Assembly: GCA_945613045.1 (NCBI GenBank)
Contig: CALZAG010000056.1
Span: 1 to 9,152, forward strand
Origin: an uncultured Clostridia bacterium
GTDB lineage: Bacteria > Bacillota > Clostridia > Oscillospirales > Oscillospiraceae
Direction: 5' to 3'
DNA: 9,152 bases
Positions within the stretch are counted from its first letter, which is position 1. Every line of letters begins with the position of its first letter. The notes beneath the pieces are model-generated. The model saw only the letters and a program-made list of their open reading frames with translations. It was not told the DNA's origin and did no database searches. Both the position numbers and the translations under genes were made by a program. This document shows, piece by piece, positions 1 to 6,330 of the stretch.

Positions 1-1621
1 CACACAGCTGAGCAAGGACAAGACCGGTGTGCGCATCGAGGGCATCGAGGTGATAAACCCCGTCACCGAAAAGGCCATGCCGCTGTTCGTGTCCGACTAT
101 GTACTTATCAGCTACGGCACCGGTATCGTCATGGGTGTCCCGGGCCATGACCAGCGCGACTGGGACTTTGCGACCAAATTCGGCCTGCCTATCATCGAGG
201 TCGTCGCCGGCGGCGACGTCACCAAGGAAGCGTTCGCGCTTAAGGATGATACCGGAGTCATGGTAAACTCAGGCTTCCTCAACGGTATGACCGTCAAGGA
301 GGCCATCCCCGCGATGACCAAGTATCTCGAGGATAAGGGCATCGGCCGTCCCAAGGTAAACTACAAGCTCCGCGACTGGGTCTTCTCCCGTCAGAGATAC
401 TGGGGCGAGCCGATCCCCCTCGTCAACTGCGAAAAGTGCGGCTGGGTAGCTATCCCCGAGGAGGAGCTGCCGCTGCTGCTGCCCGACGTCGAATCCTATG
501 AGCCGACCGACGACGGCGAATCTCCGCTGTCGAAGATGACCGATTGGGTCAACACAACCTGCCCGAAGTGCGGCGGCCCTGCGAAGCGCGAGACCGATAC
601 AATGCCTCAGTGGGCAGGCTCAAGCTGGTACTTCCTGCGCTATATGGATCCCGATAACGACAAGGAGCTGGTATCCAGGGAAGCCGACGAATACTGGGGC
701 CCCGTCGACTGGTATAACGGCGGCATGGAGCACACGACCCTGCACCTGCTGTATTCCCGCTTCTGGCATAAGTTCCTGTACGATATCGGCGTTGTCCACA
801 CTCCCGAGCCCTACGCAAAGCGCACAGCCCACGGCATGATCCTCGGCAGAAACCCGCGCTATATCGGCAATTTCGAGACTCAGGAAGAAAAGGACGAGAT
901 GCTGAAGAAATACGGCAACCAGTGTCTTTCCCCCGCGGTCAAGATGTCGAAGTCTCTCGGCAACGTCGTCAATCCCGACGATGTCATCGCCCAGTACGGC
1001 GCCGACACGATGCGCGTTTACATCATGTTCATAGGAGACTTTGAAAAGGCCGTTTCGTGGACGAACGAGGCCGTCAAGGGTTCCAAGCGCTTCCTCGACC
1101 GCTGCTGGAACCTGATGGAGCTGGCAAGCGCTGACGAGGGCTACTCGGCCAAGAACGAGTCAATCGTTCACAAGACCATAAAGAAGGTCGGCTCGGATAT
1201 CGAGGAGCTCAAGATGAACACCGCTATCGCCGCTCTGATGACCATGGTCAACGATTTCTATGCTAACGGCTGCACCCGCGGCGAGCTCAAGACCCTCATC
1301 CTGCTGCTGAGCCCCTTCGCGCCGCATATCGCGGAGGAGATGTGGGAGCAGATGGGCTTCGCTGCCGCCGAGGGCAAGATGGCGATGCAGATGTCATGGC
1401 CCGAGTACGACGAGGCCAAGACCGTCGACGCCATGCGCGAGATGGCCGTTCAGGTAAACGGAAAGCTCAAGACCACCATCGTCGTGCCGACCGACTCCGA
1501 GGACAGCGTTGTCGTCGACGCGGCCTGTGCCGACGAGAAGGTCAAGCGCCTCATGGAGGGCAAGCAGCTTTTCAAGACCATCGTGGTCAAGAATAAACTT
1601 GTCAATCTAATCATAAAGTAA
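1..1621 (+). CDS. leuS: Leucyl-tRNA synthetase, C-terminal part (5' end outside window)
   Basis: This class I synthetase charges tRNA-Leu with leucine in the cytoplasm. The reading frame is open from the left edge (first whole codon at base 2), so the gene is cut by the window and the HIGH motif is missing; the GTG at 29 is internal, not a start. About 539 residues are visible. In order they show the end of the CP1 editing domain (YGTGIVMGVPGHDQRDWDFA, bases about 113-172, with the conserved editing Asp), the RQRYWGEPIP segment, two Cys pairs (CEKCGW and CPKCGG, a zinc-ribbon-like insertion) before the ETDTMPQWAGSSWYF block, the KMSKS signature at 941-955, the anticodon-binding helices (LLSPFAPHIAEEMWE) and a C-terminal VNGKLK domain. 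Codons are strongly C-ending with AAG preferred, as in highly expressed genes. The stop is TAA at 1619-1621 and no terminator separates it from the rpsU promoter. Confidence 0.97.
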   Translation, partial: TQLSKDKTGVRIEGIEVINPVTEKAMPLFVSDYVLISYGTGIVMGVPGHDQRDWDFATKFGLPIIEVVAGGDVTKEAFALKDDTGVMVNSGFLNGMTVKEAIPAMTKYLEDKGIGRPKVNYKLRDWVFSRQRYWGEPIPLVNCEKCGWVAIPEEELPLLLPDVESYEPTDDGESPLSKMTDWVNTTCPKCGGPAKRETDTMPQWAGSSWYFLRYMDPDNDKELVSREADEYWGPVDWYNGGMEHTTLHLLYSRFWHKFLYDIGVVHTPEPYAKRTAHGMILGRNPRYIGNFETQEEKDEMLKKYGNQCLSPAVKMSKSLGNVVNPDDVIAQYGADTMRVYIMFIGDFEKAVSWTNEAVKGSKRFLDRCWNLMELASADEGYSAKNESIVHKTIKKVGSDIEELKMNTAIAALMTMVNDFYANGCTRGELKTLILLLSPFAPHIAEEMWEQMGFAAAEGKMAMQMSWPEYDEAKTVDAMREMAVQVNGKLKTTIVVPTDSEDSVVVDAACADEKVKRLMEGKQLFKTIVVKNKLVNLIIK

Positions 1622-1624
1622 AGG

Positions 1625-1653
1625 TTGACATCAGACGCAAGAATGAGTATAAT
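1625..1653 (+). promoter_or_regulatory. Consensus sigma-A promoter for rpsU
   Basis: TTGACA at 1625-1630 and TATAAT at 1648-1653 are both six-for-six matches to the vegetative promoter consensus, with the ideal 17-base spacer. The -35 box begins four bases after the leuS stop codon. Initiation would fall near 1660, giving rpsU its own strong transcript with a leader of about 60 bases. Confidence 0.88.
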
Positions 1654-1661
1654 ATCATTCG

Positions 1662-1699
1662 TTAAGCCAAGAATTTGGCCCTTAAAGCGTCGCAAGACG
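1662..1699 (+). promoter_or_regulatory. Two-hairpin leader of the rpsU mRNA
   Basis: Between the predicted start of transcription and the ribosome site there are two adjacent inverted repeats. The first pairs TTAAG (1662-1666) plus CCAA (1667-1670) with TTGG (1675-1678) and CTTAA (1681-1685) around a GAAT loop, leaving a two-base bulge. The second is CGTC (1688-1691), loop GCAA (a GNRA tetraloop), GACG (1696-1699), which can extend by one G-T pair. No T-run follows either hairpin, so these are not terminators. A role in translational control or mRNA stability of S21 is inference. Confidence 0.4.
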
Positions 1700-1704
1700 T
1701 ATAT

Positions 1705-1710
1705 GGAGGG
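1705..1710 (+). promoter_or_regulatory. Ribosome binding site of rpsU
   Basis: GGAGGG lies ten bases before the ATG at 1721 and begins six bases after the second leader hairpin. It is a strong anti-16S match and fixes the rpsU start. Confidence 0.8.
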
Positions 1711-1720
1711 AGTGAAATAA

Positions 1721-1906
1721 ATGTCTGAAGTCTATGTCAAGGAGAACGAATCTCTGGACAATGCTCTTAAAAGATTTAAGCGCAGCTGTGCCAAGGCCGG
1801 CGTTCTGGCTGATCTGAGAAAGAAGGAGTACTACCAGAGCCCCAGCGTCAAGCGCCGCAAAAAGAGCGAGGCAGCACGCAAAAACAAGAATAAGCGTTAC
1901 TATTGA
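1721..1906 (+). CDS. rpsU: 30S ribosomal protein S21
   Basis: S21 is a small basic protein of the 30S subunit platform that takes part in translation initiation. The 61-residue product begins MSEVYVKENESLDNALKRFK and has the diagnostic SLDNALKRFKR core, a KKEYYQSPSVKRRKK segment, and a highly basic tail (AARKNKNKRYY) typical of Firmicute S21; the length is normal for the family. The ATG at 1721 is the only sensible start, preceded by GGAGGG. The gene stands alone between its own promoter and a strong terminator, so it is probably monocistronic; yqeY, a frequent neighbour of rpsU in other Firmicutes, is not next to it here. Identification is secure. Confidence 0.97.
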   Translation: MSEVYVKENESLDNALKRFKRSCAKAGVLADLRKKEYYQSPSVKRRKKSEAARKNKNKRYY

Positions 1907-1912
1907 TAAGCA

Positions 1913-1944
1913 AAAAATCCCGCATCGAATGATGCGGGATTTTT
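1913..1944. terminator. Bidirectional intrinsic terminator between rpsU and the mtnN operon
   Basis: A perfect 14-base-pair inverted repeat (1913-1926 with 1931-1944) surrounds a GAAT loop. The core ATCCCGCATC/GATGCGGGAT is flanked by A-runs on the left and T-runs on the right, so either strand yields a GC-rich hairpin followed by U residues. It ends rpsU from the left (stop at 1906) and mtnN from the right (stop at 1962). Confidence 0.92.
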
Positions 1945-1961
1945 CTATAAAAATGCGGCTC

Positions 1962-2618
1962 TTACAACAGCGCAATAAGTTTACATAATATATCGCAGGC
2001 CTTCTGCGCGGCGTAGGCTACGTTCTTTTCAAAGCTGCCGAGGCCGGATTCTTCCTTAGTATCGGATATGGAGCGGACGGCGTTGAAGGGAACGCCGAGG
2101 GCGCGGCACATATGGGCGGCAGCGGCGGTCTCCATATCGCAGGTAAGGGGATGGAACTTCTCGATGAGCTCGGCTCTGCCTTCGTCCTCAATAAAGCTGT
2201 CGCCGGTGACGGTCCTGCCGAAATGCATGGGCAGGGCCTTGGCAAGCCTGATAAGCTCGGGGTCGCACTGGAACACGGGCTCGATGGGGCTCGGGTGATA
2301 GCCAGTGAGAAGCCCGGCGTCGAGATCGTGGTACAGCGTGTCCGTTACCATCACCGTGTCGCCTATGCGCAGGCCCTCGGCCAGCGCGCCCGCAACTCCG
2401 CTGAGCACTACCCTGTCAGCGGAAAAATCATTTATCAGCAGTGCGGCGCCGATGGCGGCGTTGACCTTGCCGAGACCGCAGCAGATGATCGCGGCGTCCT
2501 TGCCGCAAAGCTCACCCTCAAGCGCAAGACAGCCCTTATGCGCGGCGGCTTTTCCCGCGATGAGCTTTTCGTAAGGCGCAAATTCCGCCGGACAGGCGCA
2601 CAAAATACCTAACTTCAT
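1962..2618 (-). CDS. mtnN: 5'-Methylthioadenosine/S-adenosylhomocysteine nucleosidase
   Basis: This cytoplasmic enzyme hydrolyses methylthioadenosine and S-adenosylhomocysteine to adenine plus a thioribose product. It clears inhibitory by-products of S-adenosylmethionine use and feeds methionine salvage or the LuxS route. The 218-residue product has the family pattern: MKLGILCACPAEFAPYE with the acid at Glu12, GLGKVNAA near 48-55, SGVAGALAEGLRIGD near 73-87, CDMETAAAAH near 160-169 (Glu163 matches the ribose-binding Glu) and SISD with catalytic Asp186. I chose the ATG at 2618-2616 because it overlaps the upstream stop as ATGA and has GGGAG eight bases before it. The in-frame GTG at 2633 overlaps that ribosome site and is unlikely. 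It is the last gene of the leftward operon, ending just before the shared terminator. Related nucleosidases or phosphorylases are a remote alternative. Confidence 0.9.
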   Translation of the reverse strand: MKLGILCACPAEFAPYEKLIAGKAAAHKGCLALEGELCGKDAAIICCGLGKVNAAIGAALLINDFSADRVVLSGVAGALAEGLRIGDTVMVTDTLYHDLDAGLLTGYHPSPIEPVFQCDPELIRLAKALPMHFGRTVTGDSFIEDEGRAELIEKFHPLTCDMETAAAAHMCRALGVPFNAVRSISDTKEESGLGSFEKNVAYAAQKACDILCKLIALL

Positions 2619-3172
2619 TCCTCTATCTCCCACGGCAGCTCAACAAGAGAGTATTCGTGCCCGACTGCGGGCAAGAGCTTTCCGATGACGTCCTCGGTCC
2701 TGAGCCTAAGGGTCGAGGTGTTTATACAGGGGTGGCAGCCTATGAATTCGTCCTTGAGCAGGTCGCGGTCTATGACGAGATGCACCTTCCCGCCGTCGTT
2801 CATGAGCCCCAGAACGCTGACGGAGCCGGGGGTTATATCGAGATACCGCTCCATGTGCTCGGGCGATGCGAAGGAAAGGCGGGCGGTGCCGATCTGCTTT
2901 GACAGAAGCTTCGTCTTGAAGGGCTTGTCCCCGGGCATGAGCAGGAGGTAAAACTCGGTCTGCTGCCGGTTAGTCAGAAAAAGGTTTTTGCAGATTAAAG
3001 CGCCGAGGCTACTTTCTATCTCGTGGCAGGCCTCAATGGTGTCGGCGTGCTCGTGATCGACCCTCGCGTATTCGACGCCGAGGGAATCGAGCAGCTCATA
3101 GCAGCGCTGCTCCTTGGGAAGCCTGCCGCTGAAATCAGCCGGTCTTCCGAACTGTAAAGAACTTGTATCCAT
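2615..3172 (-). CDS. Aminoacyl-tRNA deacylase of the YbaK/ProX family (ProXp-ala/PrdX-like)
   Basis: Members of this family are free-standing editing domains that hydrolyse mischarged tRNA; the ProXp-ala/PrdX branch clears Ala-tRNA(Pro). The 185-residue product carries a short N-terminal helix region (LPKEQRCYELLDSLGVEYARVDH), the strand with the conserved lysine (CKNLFLTNR, Lys62), LLLMPGDKPFKTK near 77-88, LSFASPEHMERYL, then TPGSVSVLGLMND near 114-126 and a GCHP motif at 145-148 followed by NTSTLRLRTEDV, all characteristic of the PrdX/ProXp-ala type. Length matches the single-domain form. The ATG at 3172 has GAGG eight bases before it, starts five bases after the upstream stop, and its own stop overlaps mtnN as ATGA, so translation is likely coupled. 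The family is clear; the exact tRNA substrate is inferred. Confidence 0.88.
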   Translation of the reverse strand: MDTSSLQFGRPADFSGRLPKEQRCYELLDSLGVEYARVDHEHADTIEACHEIESSLGALICKNLFLTNRQQTEFYLLLMPGDKPFKTKLLSKQIGTARLSFASPEHMERYLDITPGSVSVLGLMNDGGKVHLVIDRDLLKDEFIGCHPCINTSTLRLRTEDVIGKLLPAVGHEYSLVELPWEIEE

Positions 3173-3177
3173 TTACT

Positions 3178-4512
3178 CTACCTCTTGTTTGAAGGCAGCC
3201 AGATACGCTGAGCCTCGGCCGCCTTTATTAATTCTTCTCTGAAATCAGGATGCGCGATGCCGATGAGCGCGTCGGCCCGCTCCCATGTGGTGAGTCCGGC
3301 GAGGTTGACCACGCCGTACTCGGTCGCAAGGTAGTATACCTGACTTCTGGGCGTCGTGACGATATCGCCGCTGAAGCTGGGGACTATGCGGCTGTGCATA
3401 TTGCCTGCGCGGTCGGTGAAGGTGCTCGTCATGCAGATGATGGACTTTCCGCCGCGGCTCATGGAAGCGCCGGTGACGAAATCAAGCTGACCTCCGGTGC
3501 CGCTTATCTGCCTCGTGCCGGAGCTTTCCGAGCACACCTGACCGTAAAGATCGGCCGAGATGCAGGCGTTTATTGAGATCATGTTATCGTTCTGTGCGAT
3601 AACGTAGGGGTCGTTAACATAGGAAAGGGGATAGCCGGCAACGGCTGGGTTTTCGCTTGCCCACTCGTTCAGCTCATGGCTGCCGATCAAAATACCGAGT
3701 ATGCCGACGCCGCGGTGCAAGCTCTTTTTGGCGTTGGTGAGCTTTCCGGACTTAAACATTGCAAGGTACCCGTCCGAGCACAGCTCCGTGTGCATACCAA
3801 GATCCCTGAGGTCGCTGTCGGCTATAAGCTTGCCGAGCGCGTTCGGCATACCGCCGATCCCGAGCTGTATGGTCGCGCCGTCGCAGATATGCGGCAGGAT
3901 AAGGTTTGCGATCTTAACATCTGTTTCGGTCGGCGCGGGATTCGGCATCTCATACAGCGGCGGATCGCCGCTCTCGACGATGTGATCTACCTCGGATATG
4001 TGTATCCTGACGGCGTCGCTGCCCAGGATGCGCGGCATATTGCGGTTTACCTCAACGATCACGATGTCGGAATTATCCGCGATGCACTTTGAAAGCCCGA
4101 GGGAAGTTCCAAAGTAGAAATAGCCCTCGCTGTCCATGCCGGAAACGGTCGCCATGCAGACGTTTGAGGTCAGAAAGTTCTTGTAATACCACTCAAGGTT
4201 TCTGAAAACCATCGGCTCAAAAAAAGCCAGCCCCTTGTCGCAGAGCCTGCGTTCATAGCCCGAGCAGTGCCATGTGTTGTACACAAAGTGCTCCTGCGTC
4301 GGATCACACTCGACGACGTGAACGGGACCGAACAGCAGGTCGCCGCGTATCTTGACGTGGTGCAGCTCGTCTCTGCGCCTGGATAAAGCCAGATCCAGCG
4401 CGGCGGGATAGCCGAGGTTCGAGGTATACTCCACCCAGTCCCCGTCCTTGACGCAGCCGACGGCCTCTTCAGCGGTGCATAGCTTGCGATTATATTCGTT
4501 TATAAAGTCCAT
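3178..4512 (-). CDS. Acetyl-CoA hydrolase/transferase family CoA-transferase, butyryl-CoA:acetate type
   Basis: The likely reaction is transfer of CoA between a short-chain acyl-CoA and acetate, as in butyrate-forming Clostridia. The 444-residue product matches family length (about 440-450). Visible features are GDWVEY near 24-29, the NTWHCSGYERRL segment near 79-90, VIVEVNRNMPRILG near 151-164, the QLGIGGMPNALG loop at 216-227, HTELCSDGY near 241-249 with the presumed catalytic Glu243 that forms the glutamyl-CoA intermediate, GTGGQLDFVTGAS near 338-350, and TEYGVVNLAGLTTWERA with IAHPDF near the C-terminus. The start is the ATG at 4512, with GGAGG five bases before it; the longer open frame to 4587 would run across the predicted promoter. 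It leads the leftward operon. 4-hydroxybutyrate CoA-transferases share these motifs, and SDGY replaces the VDAF I recall from gut butyryl-CoA transferases, so the substrate is uncertain. Confidence 0.88.
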   Translation of the reverse strand: MDFINEYNRKLCTAEEAVGCVKDGDWVEYTSNLGYPAALDLALSRRRDELHHVKIRGDLLFGPVHVVECDPTQEHFVYNTWHCSGYERRLCDKGLAFFEPMVFRNLEWYYKNFLTSNVCMATVSGMDSEGYFYFGTSLGLSKCIADNSDIVIVEVNRNMPRILGSDAVRIHISEVDHIVESGDPPLYEMPNPAPTETDVKIANLILPHICDGATIQLGIGGMPNALGKLIADSDLRDLGMHTELCSDGYLAMFKSGKLTNAKKSLHRGVGILGILIGSHELNEWASENPAVAGYPLSYVNDPYVIAQNDNMISINACISADLYGQVCSESSGTRQISGTGGQLDFVTGASMSRGGKSIICMTSTFTDRAGNMHSRIVPSFSGDIVTTPRSQVYYLATEYGVVNLAGLTTWERADALIGIAHPDFREELIKAAEAQRIWLPSNKR

Positions 4513-4517
4513 AGCGA

Positions 4518-4522
4518 CCTCC
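4518..4522 (-). promoter_or_regulatory. Ribosome binding site of the CoA-transferase
   Basis: On the minus strand a perfect GGAGG sits five bases before the ATG at 4512. It decides the start in favour of the 444-residue form over the upstream in-frame extension. Confidence 0.8.
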
Positions 4523-4566
4523 AGAGTATACGGGAATGCGCCGGCGCGCCGTGTGCAACCGATGGT

Positions 4567-4595
4567 ATTATCGCATATTTTCCCCACTCATGCAA
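4567..4595 (-). promoter_or_regulatory. Promoter of the CoA-transferase operon
   Basis: Read on the minus strand, TTGCAT (4595-4590) and GATAAT (4572-4567) are separated by exactly 17 bases, matching the vegetative consensus at four and five of six positions. Transcription would start near 4560, leaving a leader of roughly 50 bases before the ATG at 4512. Confidence 0.65.
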
Positions 4596-4604
4596 GCGCT
4601 TGTA
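4590..4604. promoter_or_regulatory. cre-like operator (CcpA/LacI family) between divergent promoters
   Basis: ATGCAAGCGCTTGTA contains the perfect ten-base palindrome CAAGCGCTTG (4593-4602) with the central CG typical of LacI-family sites. Against the catabolite-responsive element consensus WTGNAANCGNWNNCW it agrees at every position but the next-to-last base (T for C). The site overlaps the minus-strand -35 box and most of the plus-strand -35 box, so a bound repressor could block both. CcpA as the binder is inferred from the motif alone. Confidence 0.55.
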
Positions 4605-4628
4605 AAAAACGCGGTGATGATATATAAT
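4600..4628 (+). promoter_or_regulatory. Promoter of the ogg-led operon
   Basis: TTGTAA (4600-4605) and a perfect TATAAT (4623-4628) are separated by 17 bases. Transcription would start near 4635, about 28 bases before the ogg ATG at 4663. Its -35 box lies only four bases from the -35 box of the divergent CoA-transferase promoter. Confidence 0.72.
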
Positions 4629-4662
4629 TATCAGCATCTATGATTTACCCACGAGGTGTAAG

Positions 4663-5472
4663 ATGAAGCTCAAGCTGTGTGACGCGGAAAGCCTTGATAT
4701 AGTAAAAACCTTCGAGTGCGGGCAGTGCTTCCGCTGGAACGCCGATGAAAACGGCGCGTACCGCGGCGTTGTGTCCGGCTATTATGCCGAAGTCTGCGTT
4801 GAGGACGGCGTGGTTTACATAACATCTGACGCGCCCGAAACGCTCTGGACGGAGTATTTTGACCTCGGAACGGATTATGCCTGTATAAGCAGCGCCTTTA
4901 CGGGCGAATATCTCAAGGCCTGCACTGAATACGGCATGGGCATACGCATCCTGCGTCAGGAAAGCTGGGAAGCGCTGTGCTCGTTCATCATCTCTCAGTG
5001 CAACAATATAAGTCGCATTAAGGGCATCGTCGAGCGCCTGTGCGAAGGCTTCGGCGACGAGATAAAGGTCGGGGAGAAGACCTATTACAGCTTCCCGACT
5101 GCTCAAAAGCTTGCGGCCCTTGAGCCGGAGGATCTTGCCTGCATCCGCTCGGGCTACAGGGCGGAGTATATCATTGCCGCCGCCCGTGCCGTGGCAGGCG
5201 GTCAGCTAGACCTTGAGGCGCTTAAAGTCTGCGGCTATAAGGACGCAATAAAGGCGCTTAGGAGCATACGCGGCGTCGGCGAAAAGGTCGCAAACTGCGT
5301 TGTGCTTTTCGGCCTGTGGCACACGGAGGCTTTTCCCGTAGACGTCTGGATGAAACGGGCGCTCAAGGAGAATTTCCCGGCGGATTTTGACCCTGAGAGC
5401 CTCGGGAAATATGCCGGCCTTGCCCAGCAGTATATATTTTATTACGCAAGAAGCAAAGGTAAAGATAAATGA
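4663..5472 (+). CDS. ogg: 8-oxoguanine DNA glycosylase/AP lyase (bacterial OGG1 type)
   Basis: The enzyme excises 8-oxoguanine opposite cytosine and can cleave the resulting abasic site, protecting DNA from oxidative damage. The 269-residue product has the OGG N-terminal domain (SLDIVKTFECGQCFRW, residues 10-25), the linker ILRQESWEALCSFIISQCNN (96-115) that supplies lesion-strand contacts (SQCNN resembles the NNN patch of OGG1), and the helix-hairpin-helix/GPD motif IRGVGEKVANCVVLFGL near 202-218. Lys208 corresponds to the Schiff-base lysine and Asp227 in FPVDVWM to the catalytic aspartate. AlkA-type glycosylases lack that lysine, which favours OGG. GAGG lies six bases before the ATG at 4663. 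The stop overlaps the next start as ATGA, so it is probably translationally coupled to the HAD gene. Confidence 0.92.
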   Translation: MKLKLCDAESLDIVKTFECGQCFRWNADENGAYRGVVSGYYAEVCVEDGVVYITSDAPETLWTEYFDLGTDYACISSAFTGEYLKACTEYGMGIRILRQESWEALCSFIISQCNNISRIKGIVERLCEGFGDEIKVGEKTYYSFPTAQKLAALEPEDLACIRSGYRAEYIIAAARAVAGGQLDLEALKVCGYKDAIKALRSIRGVGEKVANCVVLFGLWHTEAFPVDVWMKRALKENFPADFDPESLGKYAGLAQQYIFYYARSKGKDK

Positions 5473-6287
5473 AGTATAAGCTTTTCGCCGCCGATATGGA
5501 CGGTACTGCGCTGAACACAAAAAAGGAGCTGACTCCCCGTACCGTAGCGGCCATGGAAAAAGCGGCAGAGCAGGGGAAGACCGTCGTGTTCTCGACCGGC
5601 CGCAGCATTAGTCTCATTAAGCCCTATATCGACATGGTCAAGGGAATGCGCTACGCGGTCACAGCCAGCGGAGCTTCGGTAATAGACCTGAAAACGGGCG
5701 AAAAAATTCTGTATGAGACGATGGACGCCGAAACGGTAAAGCATATAATCGCTGCGGCAGCCGGATGCAGCGCCATGCCCATCATCTTCATAAATGATAA
5801 GACCTACAGCAACTCATGGTGTATTGAGCGCTGCGCGGACTTCGGCCTTGCATATTACCAGCCTATATACCGCATCGGCATGACCGCGGTCGACGACGCG
5901 TTCACGTATTTTATGGAAAATCCCGACAGAGTTGAAAAGCTCAACCTGTTTTTCGACAATGATTATGAGGCGGATACGGTATACGATATGATAAAGGACC
6001 TGCCGGTCACCTTTACCTCCCGCACGAGCCGCTCTCTGGAGATAAACGCCTCCGGAGTAAGCAAGGCGAGGGGGCTTGCAGCGCTGTGCGGCAGGCTTGG
6101 CATTGAAATGTCCGAGTGCATTGCAATAGGCGATGCACAGAACGACGAGGAGCTGCTGTCCTCGGTGGGATTTAAGATAGCAATGGCAAACGGCAGCGAC
6201 AAAGTCAAGTCCATTGCGGATGTGATCGCGCCCGATTGCGACAGCGAGGGAGTAGCCGTCGCTGTTGAGCAATATTTTCTTGATTAG
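5469..6287 (+). CDS. Cof-type HAD-superfamily phosphatase (subclass IIB)
   Basis: Cof-like HAD enzymes are cytoplasmic, magnesium-dependent phosphatases acting on sugar phosphates, nucleotides, pyridoxal phosphate or flavin precursors; the substrate cannot be read from sequence. The 272-residue product has all four HAD motifs: DMDGT with nucleophile Asp9 and Asp11, STGR (42-45), Lys199 in SGVSKARGL, and GDAQND (221-226) for metal binding. The C2 cap lies between motifs II and III, roughly residues 85-195, and the length is typical. The ATG at 5469 overlaps the ogg stop by four bases (ATGA). The last codons contain a predicted promoter for the following sirtuin gene, so the two-gene ogg-HAD unit may be partly independent of the genes downstream. 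Confidence 0.92.
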   Translation: MKYKLFAADMDGTALNTKKELTPRTVAAMEKAAEQGKTVVFSTGRSISLIKPYIDMVKGMRYAVTASGASVIDLKTGEKILYETMDAETVKHIIAAAAGCSAMPIIFINDKTYSNSWCIERCADFGLAYYQPIYRIGMTAVDDAFTYFMENPDRVEKLNLFFDNDYEADTVYDMIKDLPVTFTSRTSRSLEINASGVSKARGLAALCGRLGIEMSECIAIGDAQNDEELLSSVGFKIAMANGSDKVKSIADVIAPDCDSEGVAVAVEQYFLD

Positions 6288-6308
6288 GTAAAATAAATGA
6301 TGTATAAT
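6280..6308 (+). promoter_or_regulatory. Internal promoter for the sirtuin-tagA-tmk-cyclo-ligase unit
   Basis: TTGATT (6280-6285) and a perfect TATAAT (6303-6308) are spaced by 17 bases. The -35 box overlaps the final codons and part of the stop of the HAD gene. Initiation near 6315 would leave a leader of only about 16 bases, still including the AGGAG ribosome site at 6318-6322. Confidence 0.6.
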
Positions 6309-6317
6309 AACTCAATT

Positions 6318-6322
6318 AGGAG
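6318..6322 (+). promoter_or_regulatory. Ribosome binding site of the sirtuin gene
   Basis: AGGAG lies eight bases before the ATG at 6331. The in-frame GTG at 6322 overlaps this site, which argues that ATG 6331 is the real start. Confidence 0.78.
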
Positions 6323-6330
6323 TGAGCGTT

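Noticed and set aside
29..31. GTG as the start of a complete 530-residue gene
   Set aside because: The frame is open to the left edge and the upstream residues continue the leucyl-tRNA synthetase editing domain, so this is an internal valine codon.
2112..2612. Plus-strand open frame of 166 codons opposite mtnN
   Set aside because: It is a shadow of the nucleosidase gene, with no start signal and no recognisable motif; the minus-strand product has all expected active-site residues.
3676..4092. Plus-strand open frame of 138 codons opposite the CoA-transferase
   Set aside because: It is antisense to a clearly conserved enzyme gene, without a ribosome site or family resemblance.
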